A DNA stretch of 64,000 bases, taken from the NCBI RefSeq assembly GCF_012986595.1, contig NZ_JAAQYM010000001.1, positions 434,001 through 498,000 on the forward strand. Reading direction: 5' to 3'. The stretch comes from Pseudomonas koreensis. Its GTDB lineage: Bacteria > Pseudomonadota > Gammaproteobacteria > Pseudomonadales > Pseudomonadaceae. Below are positions 63,767 to 64,000 of the stretch, piece by piece; the stretch's first letter is position 1; every line of letters starts with the position of its first letter. Both the position numbers and the translations under genes were made by a program. The notes beneath the pieces are model-generated. The model did no database searches and was not told the DNA's origin. It worked only from the letters and a program-made list of their open reading frames with translations.

Positions 63767-64000
63767 ATGCGTGTTGCCCGTTCATTGATCGTTGTTGCCC
63801 TGCTGCCGTTGTTCGCCGCCTGCCAATTGCTCGATGGCCCGCGTCAAAGTGCTTCCCACGTCGGGCAGAGCCGGATGCAGGGGCAGTTGACGGCGGCTGA
63901 CGGCAGACTGGTGTTCCAGCCGTGTGGCGAACAGCGTCAGTACGTGGTCAACGACATCGGCGGCACCAGCGTGCTGCAAGAGGCCGCGACCCTTGCCGAT
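63767..64000 (+). CDS. lipoprotein, C-terminus beyond the window
   Basis: Seventy-eight codons are visible. The product opens MRVARSLIVVALLPLFAACQ, a lipoprotein signal with lipobox FAAC, so the mature protein starts with a lipidated cysteine. LTAADGRLVFQPCGEQRQYV follows, reminiscent of small COG3650/NlpE-like lipoproteins. GGAGAG lies eight bases before the ATG. The family cannot be fixed from this part. Confidence 0.7.
   Translation, partial: MRVARSLIVVALLPLFAACQLLDGPRQSASHVGQSRMQGQLTAADGRLVFQPCGEQRQYVVNDIGGTSVLQEAATLAD

Overview
The window is chromosomal DNA from a fluorescent pseudomonad, most likely of the Pseudomonas fluorescens group. The basis is a dense, GC-rich layout with short operons, an EmhABC/TtgABC-type efflux operon with its EmhR/TtgR repressor, a clustered protocatechuate (pca) pathway, a Pseudomonas-type bra/liv operon, and three families of REP-like inverted repeats in the gaps. 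No rRNA, tRNA, prophage, insertion sequence or CRISPR array was seen. Both window edges cut a gene.

Layout. 1-9.5 kb: a partial DJ-1/PfpI protein, an EamA transporter, a SAM methyltransferase, a LemA/TPM membrane trio, a periplasmic GH3 beta-glucosidase (bglX), and a yceI-clsB pair. 9.7-14.5 kb: a serine hydrolase with a small exported protein, a short acyl-CoA dehydrogenase-like protein, the ornithine-lipid genes olsB-olsA, and acpH. 14.7-17.3 kb: an ArsR-type regulator, an MFS pump and an old-yellow-enzyme reductase, a probable electrophile-detoxification unit. 17.5-24.2 kb: emhR and emhABC. 24.3-38 kb: an OprD-family porin, a Tam-like methyltransferase, then the beta-ketoadipate pathway, all on the minus strand. 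In transcription order it reads pcaR, pcaK, pcaI-J-F-H-G, pcaT-B-D-C. Paired 9-bp boxes with a constant 19-bp spacing lie upstream of pcaR, pcaK and pcaI, and one exact box lies upstream of the porin. This suggests a PcaR regulon that runs from outer-membrane uptake to succinyl-CoA and acetyl-CoA.

38-47 kb: a small conserved protein, a Pit phosphate transporter, a repeat-rich non-coding stretch, a 38-residue membrane protein that looks like the cbb3 oxidase subunit CcoM (with an Anr/Fnr-type box), two small hypothetical genes, rapA, and a spinster-like MFS transporter. 47.4-53.4 kb: a YkgJ-like cysteine-cluster protein, an MHYT-GGDEF-EAL c-di-GMP enzyme whose 3' end overlaps a convergent dehydrogenase gene, and a 732-residue tubulin/FtsZ-superfamily protein. 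53.6-59.4 kb: a DUF2288 protein and braC-DEFG for branched-chain amino acid uptake. 59.6-62 kb: a bufferin-type operon (DUF2282 precursor, DUF692 MNIO enzyme, DUF2063 partner, DoxX). The window ends with a LysR regulator divergent from an SDR-like protein without the usual catalytic pair, and a truncated lipoprotein gene.

The least explained parts are the tubulin-like GTPase (51172-53370), the bufferin operon (59592-62035), the small-subunit gene at 41597-41713 and the operator architecture of the pca regulon. All functional calls come from reading the sequence and recalling families. No database search was run.
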